DNA of 64,000 nt from UBA6623 sp965226435 (GTDB lineage: Bacteria > Acidobacteriota > Terriglobia > Bryobacterales > UBA6623). This document shows, in pieces, positions 53,844-62,875 of this stretch (the stretch's first letter is position 1; each line of letters opens with the position of its first letter). Location of the stretch: contig CBDDCY010000013.1 of assembly GCA_965226435.1 (NCBI GenBank), positions 1,240,001-1,304,000 on the forward strand. The letters run 5' to 3'. The notes under the pieces were generated by a model. The model did no database searches. It was not told where the DNA came from and saw nothing but the letters and a program-made list of their open reading frames with translations. The position numbers were made by a program, and so were the translations under genes.

Positions 53844-55568
53844 TTGGAACGCGTTTCCCAGTCGATGTCCGCGATCTTGCTCATTACTCTCATTGTGCTC
53901 GCGGCTTCCCTCTCGGTCCGCGCCGCCGAGGTGACGCCCGAGCGGCTGAACCAAGCCGCGAGCGAACCCGAAAACTGGCTGACCTACAGCGGCACGTACG
54001 CGGCTTGGCGTTATAGCAAGCTCGACCAAGTCAACCGCGGCAACATCAAGAAATTGATTCCCGTCTGGTCGTTTCAAACCGGCGTCGTCGACGGCGGGTT
54101 GCAGGCGACCCCCATCGTTGTCGACGGGGTGATGTATCTCACCGGTTCTCTGAACCGGGTGTTTGCGCTCGACGCCGTCAGCGGTGAGAAGATCTGGCAG
54201 TACTATCACCCCAAGCCCACGGCCTTTCCGGCGATTTACGGCACCTGGAACCGCGGCGTCGCGATCGGACACGGCCTGGTTTTCATGGGGACGGTCGACA
54301 ACTACTTGGTCGCGCTCGACGCCAAGACGGGGCGCGAAGTCTGGAAGGTCGAGATCGAGGACGCCGGCCAGTGCGGCTGCAGCATCACCGGCGCGCCGCT
54401 CTTGGTGAAAGACAAAGTCATCATCGGTGTCACCGCCGGCGACTCGGGCCACCGCGGCTACTTGAATGCTTTCGAGGTCGAGACGGGACGCCACGCATGG
54501 CGCTTTTGGACGATTCCCGGCCCCGGCGAACCCGGCCACGAGACCTGGAAGGGCGACAGTTGGAAATACGGCGGCGGCTCAACCTGGTTGACGGGCTCGT
54601 ATGATCCCGAGCTCGACTTGCTCTATTGGGGCGTTGGCAACCCGGCGGCCGATTTTTACGGAGAAGATCGCGAAGGCGACAACCTCTATACCGATTCCAC
54701 GGTCGCGCTCAACCCCGATACCGGCAAGCTGGTTTGGCATTACCAGCAGGTACCTCACGACGTTTGGGATTTCGACTCGGCCTATGAGCTGGTCCTGCTC
54801 GACTTGATGCACGAGGGCGCCAAGCGCAAGTTGCTCGTCACGCCTCATAAGAGCGGCTATGTGTGGGTTCTCGACCGCGCGACCGGGGAATTCATCAACG
54901 CCTGGTCGTTGGTCGAAAACTCGAATTGGATCAAGGGTATCGATGCAAACGGCAAGCTGATCGGCCGCAACGAACCGATCGTCGGCGAGACGAAACTGCT
55001 GTGCCCGTCGATCGCCGGCGGACGCAGTTGGAATCACGCCGCCTACAGTCCCAAGACCGGGTGGTTGTACTCGACCGGTTTCGAGTGGTGCCAGCAAGTC
55101 AAGGCGTTTCGCGAGGAAGCCCGCGAAGGGATGAGCTTCTTCGGCGGCGAGTTCAAGCTCGTGCCGCCGCCGAAAGGAGAGGCCCATTCGCACCTCGGCG
55201 CTTACGACCCGATTACGGGCGAGCGTCACTGGCGCTACAAGTCGAAGTATCCCTTGCTGGCCTCGCAGCTTGCCACGGCTGGTGATTTGCTTTTCACCGG
55301 CGACGCCGAGGGACGCTTTCTCGCACTCGACACCCATACGGGGAAGGAATTGTGGTCATACCAAACCGGTTCGGGCCATCGCGGGTCGCCGATCGCCTAC
55401 TCGGTCGACGGCAAGCAATACATTGCCACGCCGAGTGGTTGGGGATCAGCGGTGGCCGGGCTGCTGCCGCAACTGTGGCCCGAGACGGAGTTTTTCCAAA
55501 GCGGCGCTACGCTGTTTGTGTTTGCATTGGCGGATTTCGAGGATTCCGCCGAGGCGGGTTCAGAATGA
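53844..55568 (+). CDS. PQQ-dependent dehydrogenase-like protein, periplasmic
   Basis: 574 residues: signal peptide (cleavage near SVRAA), then an eight-bladed quinoprotein propeller (PENWLTYSGTYAAWRYSKL, VDGVMYLTGSLNRVFALDA, WLTGSYDPELDLLYWGVGNP, PHDVWDFDSAYELVL, TGSGHRGSPIAYSVDGKQYIA). WDFD supplies the Asp of the active site. GQCGCSITGAP has two Cys one residue apart, where methanol-dehydrogenase-type enzymes have a vicinal pair. TTG is used as start, with AGGAG seven bases upstream; an ATG at 53865 is the alternative. It overlaps the cytochrome gene that follows by ATGA. Confidence 0.9.
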   Translation: MERVSQSMSAILLITLIVLAASLSVRAAEVTPERLNQAASEPENWLTYSGTYAAWRYSKLDQVNRGNIKKLIPVWSFQTGVVDGGLQATPIVVDGVMYLTGSLNRVFALDAVSGEKIWQYYHPKPTAFPAIYGTWNRGVAIGHGLVFMGTVDNYLVALDAKTGREVWKVEIEDAGQCGCSITGAPLLVKDKVIIGVTAGDSGHRGYLNAFEVETGRHAWRFWTIPGPGEPGHETWKGDSWKYGGGSTWLTGSYDPELDLLYWGVGNPAADFYGEDREGDNLYTDSTVALNPDTGKLVWHYQQVPHDVWDFDSAYELVLLDLMHEGAKRKLLVTPHKSGYVWVLDRATGEFINAWSLVENSNWIKGIDANGKLIGRNEPIVGETKLLCPSIAGGRSWNHAAYSPKTGWLYSTGFEWCQQVKAFREEAREGMSFFGGEFKLVPPPKGEAHSHLGAYDPITGERHWRYKSKYPLLASQLATAGDLLFTGDAEGRFLALDTHTGKELWSYQTGSGHRGSPIAYSVDGKQYIATPSGWGSAVAGLLPQLWPETEFFQSGATLFVFALADFEDSAEAGSE

Positions 55569-56410
55569 TGAAGTTTCGACGACGCATATTGACGGAGGCG
55601 CTGGGGCTGTTCACGGCCGTGTGGGGCGTGGTGGAATTGCCGGCGCAGACGAAAACGATCGATCTGCGCGACGCTGAGTTTGTCGGATTGGGCGCGCCGC
55701 TTTTCGCCAAGAACTGCGCCGTGGGCTATTGTCACGGTTCAGAGGGCGCGGCCGGCCGCGGCCCCCGCCTCCAAACCCGCCATTGGAATTCGACCGCGCT
55801 TTTCAACGTGATTCACGACGGTATCCCCGACACGACGATGCCGGGCTGGAGCGCGATTTTGAGCCGCGAGGAGATTTGGGCCGTTACCGCTTACGTCATC
55901 AGCCTAGGGACGGGCGAGTTCGAGCCGGCCTCGGGCAAATTGGAAATCGACGAACAAACAGCGGCAAGCGAGCTTTCCGCCGAGGCAAAACGCGGGCGAT
56001 CGCTTTTCTTTGATTTGACGAACGAAAAGCGCTGCGCGATGTGCCACCGCGTCGGCTCGCAAGGCGCGGTGATCGGTCCGGAGCTGACGGCGGCGGCCTC
56101 GAACAAATCGGCGGCGGATCTACGCCGCGACATCACGGACCCCGGCGCTTCGATAGCGAATGGGTTCGAGCAGACGGTGGTCGTGGCGACCGACGGGAAG
56201 ATGATCGCGGGTATCCAAAAGCACCGCGACGAAGAGCGCGTTCAGCTCTATGACACGGCGGCTCTGCCCGCTCCGTTGCGCACGTTCTACAAGGATCAAA
56301 TCAAGAGCGTCGCCGACCGGCCGACCAGTTCCATGCCCGCCGGCTACGGCGAGATGTATTCAAGCGACGAGCTCGACGCCCTGATCGCTTTCCTCAAATC
56401 AGGCGGGTAA
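55565..56410 (+). CDS. Diheme cytochrome c with a CX4CH site, PQQ dehydrogenase partner
   Basis: 281 residues. After a signal sequence, the first heme site reads NCAVGYCHG, that is C-x4-CH rather than CxxCH; the second is a normal CAMCH. The C-terminal half is of the TIGR02603 heme-domain type (GPELTAAASNKSAADLRRDITDPGASIANGFEQTVV, SSMPAGYGEMYSSDELDALIAFL). The start overlaps the dehydrogenase stop (ATGA; a second ATG follows at once). It should receive electrons from the upstream dehydrogenase and pass them to the respiratory chain. Confidence 0.87.
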   Translation: MMKFRRRILTEALGLFTAVWGVVELPAQTKTIDLRDAEFVGLGAPLFAKNCAVGYCHGSEGAAGRGPRLQTRHWNSTALFNVIHDGIPDTTMPGWSAILSREEIWAVTAYVISLGTGEFEPASGKLEIDEQTAASELSAEAKRGRSLFFDLTNEKRCAMCHRVGSQGAVIGPELTAAASNKSAADLRRDITDPGASIANGFEQTVVVATDGKMIAGIQKHRDEERVQLYDTAALPAPLRTFYKDQIKSVADRPTSSMPAGYGEMYSSDELDALIAFLKSGG

Positions 56411-56578
56411 CAAGCGGCGCGCCCAACCCGCGGGCCGGGCCACGCCCGCCCTGTTCGCGTCCACCGCAATCATGGCGTTCCGTTAGACTGGGAAACGTTC
56501 ACCCGGGAGCGAAAGTCGTTTCTTCTCTCAGCATTTGCGGGTGAATGCCGAAGACCGTTTCAACCATGGGAGGTTCCG

Positions 56579-58798
56579 ATGAGACAAATCGCGGGACTAT
56601 GCTTGACGGGTTTTCTTGTTTGTGCCGCTTTGAACGCGGCTGATCCTATTGAATCTCGGAAAGAATCCGAGAGCGCCCCCTCCACTACGACCAAACTGCT
56701 CCGAAAAGTAATGGAGGGCGGACCCTACGAAAAGCCCTGGAAGATGGAGGGAATCGGGAAAGCTCACTTTCCGGTCACCTCATCGCATCCCGATGTGCAG
56801 CGATGGTTTGATCAAGGCGTTGCCCTGAAACATTCCTTCTGGTGGTTTGAAGCGAAGCGATCCTTTCGCTGGTGTCTGAAACTGGATCCCGAGTTTGCGA
56901 TGGGCTACTGGGCTCTGGCCACTCTGCCGGGGGTCCCTCCCGAACTGCAGCGAGAATTGCTGCGGGAAGCATCGAAACGAAAGGACGGAGTCAGCGAGCG
57001 AGAGCGGCTCTACATCGAAGCATGGGCTGAGCGTTCCCGGCCGTTGCCGCCCGATGCCGACGAAGGCGAGCGAACCCGTAAGACGGCTGAGTTCAGCCGA
57101 AGCTTGGAAAACATCATTCTCGCCTACCCCGATGATGTCGAGGCCAAGGCTCTCTATTGGGGCGAAGCCACGGGTCGTTATGCCGCGGAGTTGGTGCTGC
57201 AACAGATCCTCGAAGCCGAACCCGACCATCCCGGAGCTCATCATTACCGCATCCATAACTACAGAGACCGTCGGTCCGAGCACATCCTCGACAGTTCGCG
57301 TCGACTCCCGGGGATCACGACAAAGTCAGGGCATACGCGACACATGCCGGGGCATGCGTTCAGCGGTATCGGCATGTGGCACAGCGCCTTGATCGAGATG
57401 GATGCCGCGAATCGCGTCGAGCTGGCCTACCAGCGCGACCACAACATGATGCCCTTCGACTCATGGAATTACGTCCACAACCGCACCTACCTGAGCTACC
57501 TGCAAGGGCAACTGGGGATGCCCGAGGCCGCCATCCGAGGAGCGAAAGATTTGCTGGCGGCGCCGGCGATCGAGAAGCCGTCCTGGACGCGAAGAAGTCC
57601 CCAGGAAAATGGCGTGCTGACCCTGCTCTTGGCGCTCGTGAAATTCGAACGCTGGGAAGAAATTCTCGCTCTCGATTGGTTGCCGGGGAAGGACGACATT
57701 GCGCTGAAGGTTCCCCGTAAGCACGCCGAGACGCTGGCTCATCTTGGGCTGGGCGACCGGCACGCAGCCGAAAGGAGCGCCGAAGAGCATATCGACCTCG
57801 CGAAAGAGATCGCCGAGAATAGAGAGCCGCGGCAATCCCATGAGGTGCAAGCGCTGGAGATCAGAGCGCTGCTGCTGCTTGCCGGCGGCAAGACACTCGA
57901 AGGGCTGACCGCGCTCGGCGAAGCCGCGGATCGCGAGGGCAAGCAACGCGAGCGAATCAACGACCCGCCGCGCCATCCTCGTGTTCTCTACAACGTTTTG
58001 GGCAAGGTCTATCTCGAAAATGGGAGCCCGGCCCTCGCGGTCAGGGCATTCGAAAAGGCTTTGGAGATCGTACCGAACGACGGGTTCGCCTGGGCCGGAT
58101 TGGTGGAGGCGCACGTCGCCCTCGGGCAGCGTGAAGAGGCTCAAGAGGCCTACTCGCGGTTGTTATTCGTGTGGTCCGACGCCGAGCCCGGGTTGGCCGA
58201 GCTGGAGCGGGCCAAGGCCGCCGCGCAAAAGCTCGGTTTAACCCAAGAGCCAAAAACCGCCGGCAAACGAGAGCAGCGTCCGTATAGCAGCGTTTCGCAA
58301 CAGCATCTTGGGTCGGACCGTTGGCTTCCGAACCCGGTGCCGGACGTAGACTTTGTGGATGGCGACGGTAAAGCCGTTCATCTCCGGTCCTATCGAGGGA
58401 AGAACGTTGTCCTGGTGTTTCACCCCGGCGGGGAGTGCGCCGCGTGCTCAAAGCAGCTCAAACAATTTGCCGGCCGCGGAGAAGATCTCGATAACTCGGA
58501 AACCGCCCTTGTCTTTGTGAGCAACGGTAAGACGGCGGATCTTGCCGAGACTCTCGGTGAAGCAGCGCGGGAGGCTGGGATTCTTGTCGACCGCGACCTT
58601 ACCGCGGCCAAGAGTTTCAAAGCCTACGACGACTTCGAGGAGAAGCCCATTCCCGCGACCGTCCTCATCGACAAGGAAGGACGCGTCTACTGGGCCCGCG
58701 CGAGCCACGAGCCATTCGGGAATTTCGATTTCTTGATGGAGCAGATCCGGTACCTCAATGACGTTGTCCAGGGGCCGGAGGGGCTGCTTGCCCGCTGA
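56579..58798 (+). CDS. Exported TPR protein with C-terminal thioredoxin-like domain
   Basis: 739 residues. A signal peptide (about 1-20) precedes a long TPR-like region (about 60-560; HPDVQRWFDQGVALKHSFWWFEAKRSFRWCLKLDPEFAMGYWALA, HTRHMPGHAFSGIGMWHSALIEMD, YNVLGKVYLENGSPALAVRAFEKALEIVP). The end (about 590-735) is a redoxin/AhpC-TSA-like fold with NVVLVFHPGGECAACSKQL, in which CAAC is a plausible redox pair, and KPIPATVLIDKEGRVYW (cis-Pro). It may be a periplasmic thiol-disulfide enzyme with a protein-docking scaffold. GGGAGG before the ATG supports the start. Confidence 0.85.
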   Translation: MRQIAGLCLTGFLVCAALNAADPIESRKESESAPSTTTKLLRKVMEGGPYEKPWKMEGIGKAHFPVTSSHPDVQRWFDQGVALKHSFWWFEAKRSFRWCLKLDPEFAMGYWALATLPGVPPELQRELLREASKRKDGVSERERLYIEAWAERSRPLPPDADEGERTRKTAEFSRSLENIILAYPDDVEAKALYWGEATGRYAAELVLQQILEAEPDHPGAHHYRIHNYRDRRSEHILDSSRRLPGITTKSGHTRHMPGHAFSGIGMWHSALIEMDAANRVELAYQRDHNMMPFDSWNYVHNRTYLSYLQGQLGMPEAAIRGAKDLLAAPAIEKPSWTRRSPQENGVLTLLLALVKFERWEEILALDWLPGKDDIALKVPRKHAETLAHLGLGDRHAAERSAEEHIDLAKEIAENREPRQSHEVQALEIRALLLLAGGKTLEGLTALGEAADREGKQRERINDPPRHPRVLYNVLGKVYLENGSPALAVRAFEKALEIVPNDGFAWAGLVEAHVALGQREEAQEAYSRLLFVWSDAEPGLAELERAKAAAQKLGLTQEPKTAGKREQRPYSSVSQQHLGSDRWLPNPVPDVDFVDGDGKAVHLRSYRGKNVVLVFHPGGECAACSKQLKQFAGRGEDLDNSETALVFVSNGKTADLAETLGEAAREAGILVDRDLTAAKSFKAYDDFEEKPIPATVLIDKEGRVYWARASHEPFGNFDFLMEQIRYLNDVVQGPEGLLAR

Positions 58799-58826
58799 CG
58801 CTGGGCGAACCCGTTCCACCTCACGA

Positions 58827-59222
58827 ATGAAAGCATCAACGCGCTATTGGCTTTTTCAATTGCCTGGTTGGATCGTCACGGCGGCGGTGCTCTACGGTTT
58901 TCATCAGTCGTTCGAGCTTCCGGTGTGGGCGGCGGGCGCGATCATGATTCTACTCGTTGTGAAGGATGCCGTCCTATTCCCGTTCCTACGGCACGCCTAC
59001 GATCCCGACGTAAAGACCGGGGTCGAACAGCTTGTCGGACTCAGCGCGGTTACTCAGGAGGATCTCAACCCGGATGGGTTAATCCGGATCCGCGGCGAAC
59101 TCTGGAGGGCCCGCCTCGGCGACCCGGGGCAAACGGCTCCCGCCGGTTCAACCGTGCGAGTCGAATCCGGCAAAGGCCTCACGCTGATCGTCTCAACGAG
59201 TCAAACCGAGCCGCGACCGTAA
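58827..59222 (+). CDS. NfeD-like membrane protein
   Basis: 131 residues: two hydrophobic helices (about 7-25 and 32-52) and a C-terminal OB-fold of NfeD type (VGLSAVTQEDLNPDGLIRIRGELWRARLGDPGQTAPAGSTVRVESGKGLTLIVS). NfeD proteins usually act with stomatin-like or membrane serine protease partners, none of which is adjacent. It follows the TPR-thioredoxin gene by 28 bases on the same strand and may be co-transcribed with it. Confidence 0.85.
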   Translation: MKASTRYWLFQLPGWIVTAAVLYGFHQSFELPVWAAGAIMILLVVKDAVLFPFLRHAYDPDVKTGVEQLVGLSAVTQEDLNPDGLIRIRGELWRARLGDPGQTAPAGSTVRVESGKGLTLIVSTSQTEPRP

Positions 59223-59294
59223 GGACCCGCGGCGGAATCGGGTGCGGTCGGTTTCCATGAAAGCGCCGGTTTCATAATACGGCTAGGAAAATGG

Positions 59295-59406
59295 AGGAGC
59301 GAGAGCTCCCGCCGCCCTTTCAGGGCTCGCCGCGTGATGGCGGGACAACCCAGGGTTCCGCTTCGCTCCACCCCGGGCTACGGTTCCCGCCGCCGCTTCG
59401 CGGCTG
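59295..59406 (-). repeat. Dispersed palindromic repeat, family 1
   Basis: Full copy on the minus strand: CAGCCGCGAAGCGGCGGCGG, AGCCCGGGGTGGAGCGAAGC, GGAACCCTGGGTTG, ATCACGCGGCGAGCCCTG, AAAGGGCGGCGGGAG. A second partial GGCCGCGAAGCGGCGGCCC unit lies at about 59458-59475. The 348-base gap around it, between NfeD and galU, shows no gene. Confidence 0.8.
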
Positions 59407-59570
59407 AGGGGATTAGCTATTCCAGCACGCAGAACGAGAAACGGCATAGGTTCGCGGGCCGCCGCTTCGCGGCCGAGGGGGCGGCAGCAATGCTTGCTGA
59501 GAATTCTCCCTTCGAGATACAGACGTCGCCGGCCAAGCGCCCGCGGTGCCGATAGGGCGCCAACGCGCCG

Positions 59571-60443
59571 CTACAGCAGCTCGTCCAGCTTCTTCCTCAA
59601 TCCCGGTCCATATAACGGGTCGGCCAGAGCAAACTCGACAAAGGTCTTGAAATAGCTGCCGAAATTCCCGATGTCATAGCGCTTTTCGCCGGGGGGCAAC
59701 TTGACCCCCATCACGCGCTCGCCCGATTCGCAAAGCATCCGAACGGCGTCGGTCAGCTGGATTTCCTGGTGGGCATCGGGTTCGACCCGCCGCAGCATTT
59801 CGAAAATCATCGGCGAAAAGACATAGCGCCCGGCAATGGCGAGATCGCTCGGTGCATCGGCGGGCGACGGCTTTTCGACCACGTCGCTGATGTCGAACAC
59901 ATCACCACTGGATTCGGGCTTCACGACACCGTAGAAACCCACCTGGTCGGGGGACACCTGTTCCACGCCGATCACGGCCGCGGCTTGACTGTCCTCATAA
60001 GCTTCGGCCAAGCGACTACAGATCGAGGAGGTTCCGTTAAGGCCGATGATCGAATCGCCCAGAGCGACCACAAAGGGGTCGTCGCCGGCGAAGGGCTCGC
60101 CGCAAAGGATGGCGTCGCCGAGGCCGCGTTGCACGCTTTGGCGCGTATAGAGGTAATGAACATCGATGTTTTCGAAAGCCAGCTCCTCGAGTAAATCGTC
60201 CTTGGCGGCGCGGCGCAGCGATTCAGCCAGGTCGGGATTATGATCGAAGTGGTTTTCGATCGAGTCCTTACCGCGGCCGGTGACGAACAGAATTTGCTCG
60301 CAGCCCGAGCGCGCGAGTTCTTCGACGACGTACTGCACAATCGGCTTCTTGCCGACCGGCAGCATTTCCTTTGGTTGTGATTTCGTGGCCGGCAGCAAGC
60401 GCGTGCCAATGCCGGCTACGGGGACAACAGCATTCTTAATCAA
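59571..60443 (-). CDS. galU: UTP--glucose-1-phosphate uridylyltransferase
   Basis: The 290-residue enzyme makes UDP-glucose from UTP and glucose-1-phosphate. It shows NAVVPVAGIGTRLLPATKSQPKEMLPV (nucleotide-binding, catalytic Lys region), KPIVQYVVEELARSG, VALGDSII, GRYVFSPMIF and GEKRYDIGNFGSYFKT. TTG at 60443 with AAGGAG eight bases upstream gives the family start; an ATG at 60479 would add twelve residues with no family match. Confidence 0.94.
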   Translation of the reverse strand: MIKNAVVPVAGIGTRLLPATKSQPKEMLPVGKKPIVQYVVEELARSGCEQILFVTGRGKDSIENHFDHNPDLAESLRRAAKDDLLEELAFENIDVHYLYTRQSVQRGLGDAILCGEPFAGDDPFVVALGDSIIGLNGTSSICSRLAEAYEDSQAAAVIGVEQVSPDQVGFYGVVKPESSGDVFDISDVVEKPSPADAPSDLAIAGRYVFSPMIFEMLRRVEPDAHQEIQLTDAVRMLCESGERVMGVKLPPGEKRYDIGNFGSYFKTFVEFALADPLYGPGLRKKLDELL

Positions 60444-60846
60444 TCGGTGAGACTCCTTGCGCCGGGAATGCGGGCGCACGACGGCGCCTTTCCGCGTTGT
60501 GATCGTCCCGCCGACGGCGGGAAGCGCGAATTTCTATTGTGTCAAATCGTCGAGAATCGGCGGCCTACGCACCCGCGAACCGACCGTCGACCTCCGACAG
60601 CGCCGGCTTCGAAGCGCGTCTCTCGCGGCGATTGACTAGAGCCCGCATTCCTCATCGCCTGCCGGGCAAAGCACACGATAGGCCCGCCATTACTTCGTTG
60701 CGCTTGCTCGGTTTGCTCATCGTATTGACGGGCCTCTCCTGCACTTTGCCTCGCCACACGGTGAGAAAAGCGGGCTAAGCTGAAGTCTCGCCGAAGTAGG
60801 CGACGTTCTCAAGAAAATCCGACATCTCAAGAAAGCGCTTTCTTAT
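60444..60846. other. Intergenic region between divergent galU and nadC
   Basis: 403 bases with a CCCGCCGACGGCGGG hairpin (60508-60522) and a perfect AAGAAAGC-GCTTTCTT palindrome (60830-60845) directly before the nadC ATG, where no ribosome-binding site is apparent. Small open frames are present but none is convincing. Confidence 0.4.
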
Positions 60847-61689
60847 ATGGCAACCACAATGCAACCGGACGCCTCCGATTGGCGACACCCTGAAATTGTC
60901 GAGGCGGTCCGCCGCGCGTTGGCCGAGGATATAGGGTCGGGTGATGTGACGACCGAGGCCTGCGTGCCGGCCGATGCCGCCGCAAGCGGCTTCTTCTTGG
61001 CCCGTGAGGCGATGGTTGTGGCGGGCGTGGAGCTGCTGCCCCTTCTCTATGAGCAGGAAGAGCTCGAAGTGCTCCGCCAAGACGGGGAGTCGGTCGAGGC
61101 GGAAGCGGTTTTCGCTCGTGTTCGCGGCTCGGCGCAACGACTGCTGACGATCGAGCGGACGGCGCTCAACTTTCTACAGCGGCTCAGCGGCATCGCCGCT
61201 ATGGCGCGGCGGTTTGTCGAAGCCGTCGACGGCACCGGCTGCGTGATCCTCGACACGCGCAAGACGACGCCCGGGCTGCGACGTCTCGAAAAACTCGCGG
61301 TGCGGGCCGGGGGCGCCTCGAACCATCGCTCCGGACTTTTTGACGCGGTGCTGATCAAGAACAACCACATCACAGTCGCCGGCGGCGTCAGCCAGGCGCT
61401 CGAAAAGGCGCGGACACAACCGCTGCCGATTGAGGTGGAAGTACGCAGCTTCGGCGAACTCGAAGAGGCCATGGCGGCCGGCGCCAAGCACGTCCTGCTC
61501 GATAACTTCACCCCCGGCGAGGTTTACCGCGGCATGGGTCGCGTCGCCGGCCGCGCCGAGGTCGAAGTCTCGGGCGGCATCACGCTCGAAAACGTGCGCG
61601 AATACGCCGAGGCCGGCCCGGATTTCATCTCCGTCGGCGCCCTAACCCACTCGGCCCCGGCCGCGGACATCAGTTTTCGTTTGGAGTGA
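60847..61689 (+). CDS. nadC: Nicotinate-nucleotide pyrophosphorylase (carboxylating)
   Basis: 280 residues. Converts quinolinate and PRPP to nicotinate mononucleotide and CO2 in NAD synthesis. Motifs: LAEDIGSGDVTTEACVP, ERTALNFLQRLSGIA, ILDTRKTTPGLRRLEKLAVRAGG, NHRSGLFDAVLIKNNHI, EVEVRSFGELEEA, LLDNFTPGEV and EVSGGITLENVREYAEAGPDFISVGALTHS. The start has no clear ribosome-binding site and is directly preceded by a palindrome that could fold in the mRNA. Confidence 0.95.
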   Translation: MATTMQPDASDWRHPEIVEAVRRALAEDIGSGDVTTEACVPADAAASGFFLAREAMVVAGVELLPLLYEQEELEVLRQDGESVEAEAVFARVRGSAQRLLTIERTALNFLQRLSGIAAMARRFVEAVDGTGCVILDTRKTTPGLRRLEKLAVRAGGASNHRSGLFDAVLIKNNHITVAGGVSQALEKARTQPLPIEVEVRSFGELEEAMAAGAKHVLLDNFTPGEVYRGMGRVAGRAEVEVSGGITLENVREYAEAGPDFISVGALTHSAPAADISFRLE

Positions 61690-61699
61690 CGGCGGTCGG

Positions 61700-62197
61700 T
61701 CAATCCGACGCCGATAGCGGTTCGAGCGCGACAAGCGCGGTGAAGACTGCCAGGCCGATCAGAACCGCCGACAACGTGAAAGGGTCGAAGCTCTCGACCC
61801 GCGGAAACAATGACCCGCCGGCAAGAAGCGCGTCGCTGAGCGACAGCTTCGATAGGATGCCGTCAAGAAGCGACGCCGCGGCGGAACGGTTCCAAATCAG
61901 CCAAGCGCCGCCCGCCGCGCAGGCGAAAGCATGCGGGGCGATCTGGTACATGACGAAGCGTCGCGATTTCTTCACTTCGGCCTCTCGCCGAGCGATCAAT
62001 TGGGCCTTGAGTCGGATCAGCTCGGGATCGGGCAACACGACGGGCCGCGGGGCGAGCGAGGCAACAGCTCCGCTCACGAGAACTGTTTCCCGGCAAACGT
62101 CGCAGTCGGCGACATGCCGCTCCAAATCGGCGGACCACAGACCGCCGCGTGCCGCATGGGCCGCTTCGATTTCGTGCCTGCAAGACCGTCTCTTCAT
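61700..62197 (-). CDS. Putative anti-sigma factor, membrane protein
   Basis: 165 residues. The N-terminal part has LERHVADCDVCRET (His-x3-Cys-x2-Cys), the zinc-finger (ZAS-like) motif of anti-sigma factors. Two hydrophobic helices follow (about 83-103 and 140-158). It starts seven bases after an ECF sigma factor gene and most likely holds that sigma factor at the membrane until a signal arrives. Confidence 0.85.
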   Translation of the reverse strand: MKRRSCRHEIEAAHAARGGLWSADLERHVADCDVCRETVLVSGAVASLAPRPVVLPDPELIRLKAQLIARREAEVKKSRRFVMYQIAPHAFACAAGGAWLIWNRSAAASLLDGILSKLSLSDALLAGGSLFPRVESFDPFTLSAVLIGLAVFTALVALEPLSASD

Positions 62198-62204
62198 TCC
62201 TTGA

Positions 62205-62816
62205 TTATTCTCCGTTTCCGCCGGACCCGCTTCCCGAATCGGATTCCCGCGTTGGTCGTTCGGCGAACCCGGCTTCCTTCAACAAGGCCGCCATACCGCG
62301 GCGTGCCCGAAACAACAGCACGCGGACGCTGCTTTCGCTGATTCCCAGTGCCTCGGCAATCTCGCCATGATCGAAGCCCTCGACATAAGCCAACCACAGT
62401 AGAGCGCGCCGGCGCGGCTTGAGGCGGCCGAATAGGCGAGCGACGTCACTGCTTAGCTCGATGGAGGGTTGTGCCGTTCGACCCGAAATAAGATCCTTCC
62501 AATTTCGGCGTCGTTCGCGGTCGAGGCGGCGAGCGTGATCGATGATCAGGCGACTCGCAATGCGATAGAGATAGGCTTTCGATTGCGCCGGCCCGAGGTC
62601 GGCGGGGGCCGCGCGCAGGTAGCGAATGAAGGTGTCTTGAAGAAGGTCGTCGGCCGCGGTCGGATTGTGCGCGCGCGCAAGATAGGCGTGCAAGCCGGGC
62701 GCGGTTTGCTCGTAGAAAACGCGGAAGGCGGTTTCGTCCATCAGTGCGGCGGCTTCCGCCGTCGTCCCCTCGGCGTCGGGCAGCGACAAGGGCAGTGCTG
62801 TTTCCGTCAAGTGCAT
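62205..62816 (-). CDS. ECF-type RNA polymerase sigma factor
   Basis: 203 residues from ATG 62816. Region 2 (about 30-100: FRVFYEQTAPGLHAYLARAHNPTAADDLLQDTFIRYLRA) and region 4 (about 130-185: LKPRRRALLWLAYVEGFDHGEIAEALGISESSVRVLLFRARRGMAALL) are clear. A longer upstream frame overlaps the preceding gene and is not used. It is followed by its probable anti-sigma factor and preceded by a small membrane protein gene, suggesting one three-gene unit. Confidence 0.9.
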   Translation of the reverse strand: MHLTETALPLSLPDAEGTTAEAAALMDETAFRVFYEQTAPGLHAYLARAHNPTAADDLLQDTFIRYLRAAPADLGPAQSKAYLYRIASRLIIDHARRLDRERRRNWKDLISGRTAQPSIELSSDVARLFGRLKPRRRALLWLAYVEGFDHGEIAEALGISESSVRVLLFRARRGMAALLKEAGFAERPTRESDSGSGSGGNGE

Positions 62817-62875
62817 CGGTAGCGGCGGGGCCGGTTGGTTTGTCCGCCGGCGTCGATGCGCCGGCGTGCTTCGTG

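Noticed and set aside
60539..60778. 79-codon open frame between galU and nadC ending with a hydrophobic stretch
   Set aside because: No ribosome-binding site, Arg/Ser-rich start and no recognisable family; probably chance.
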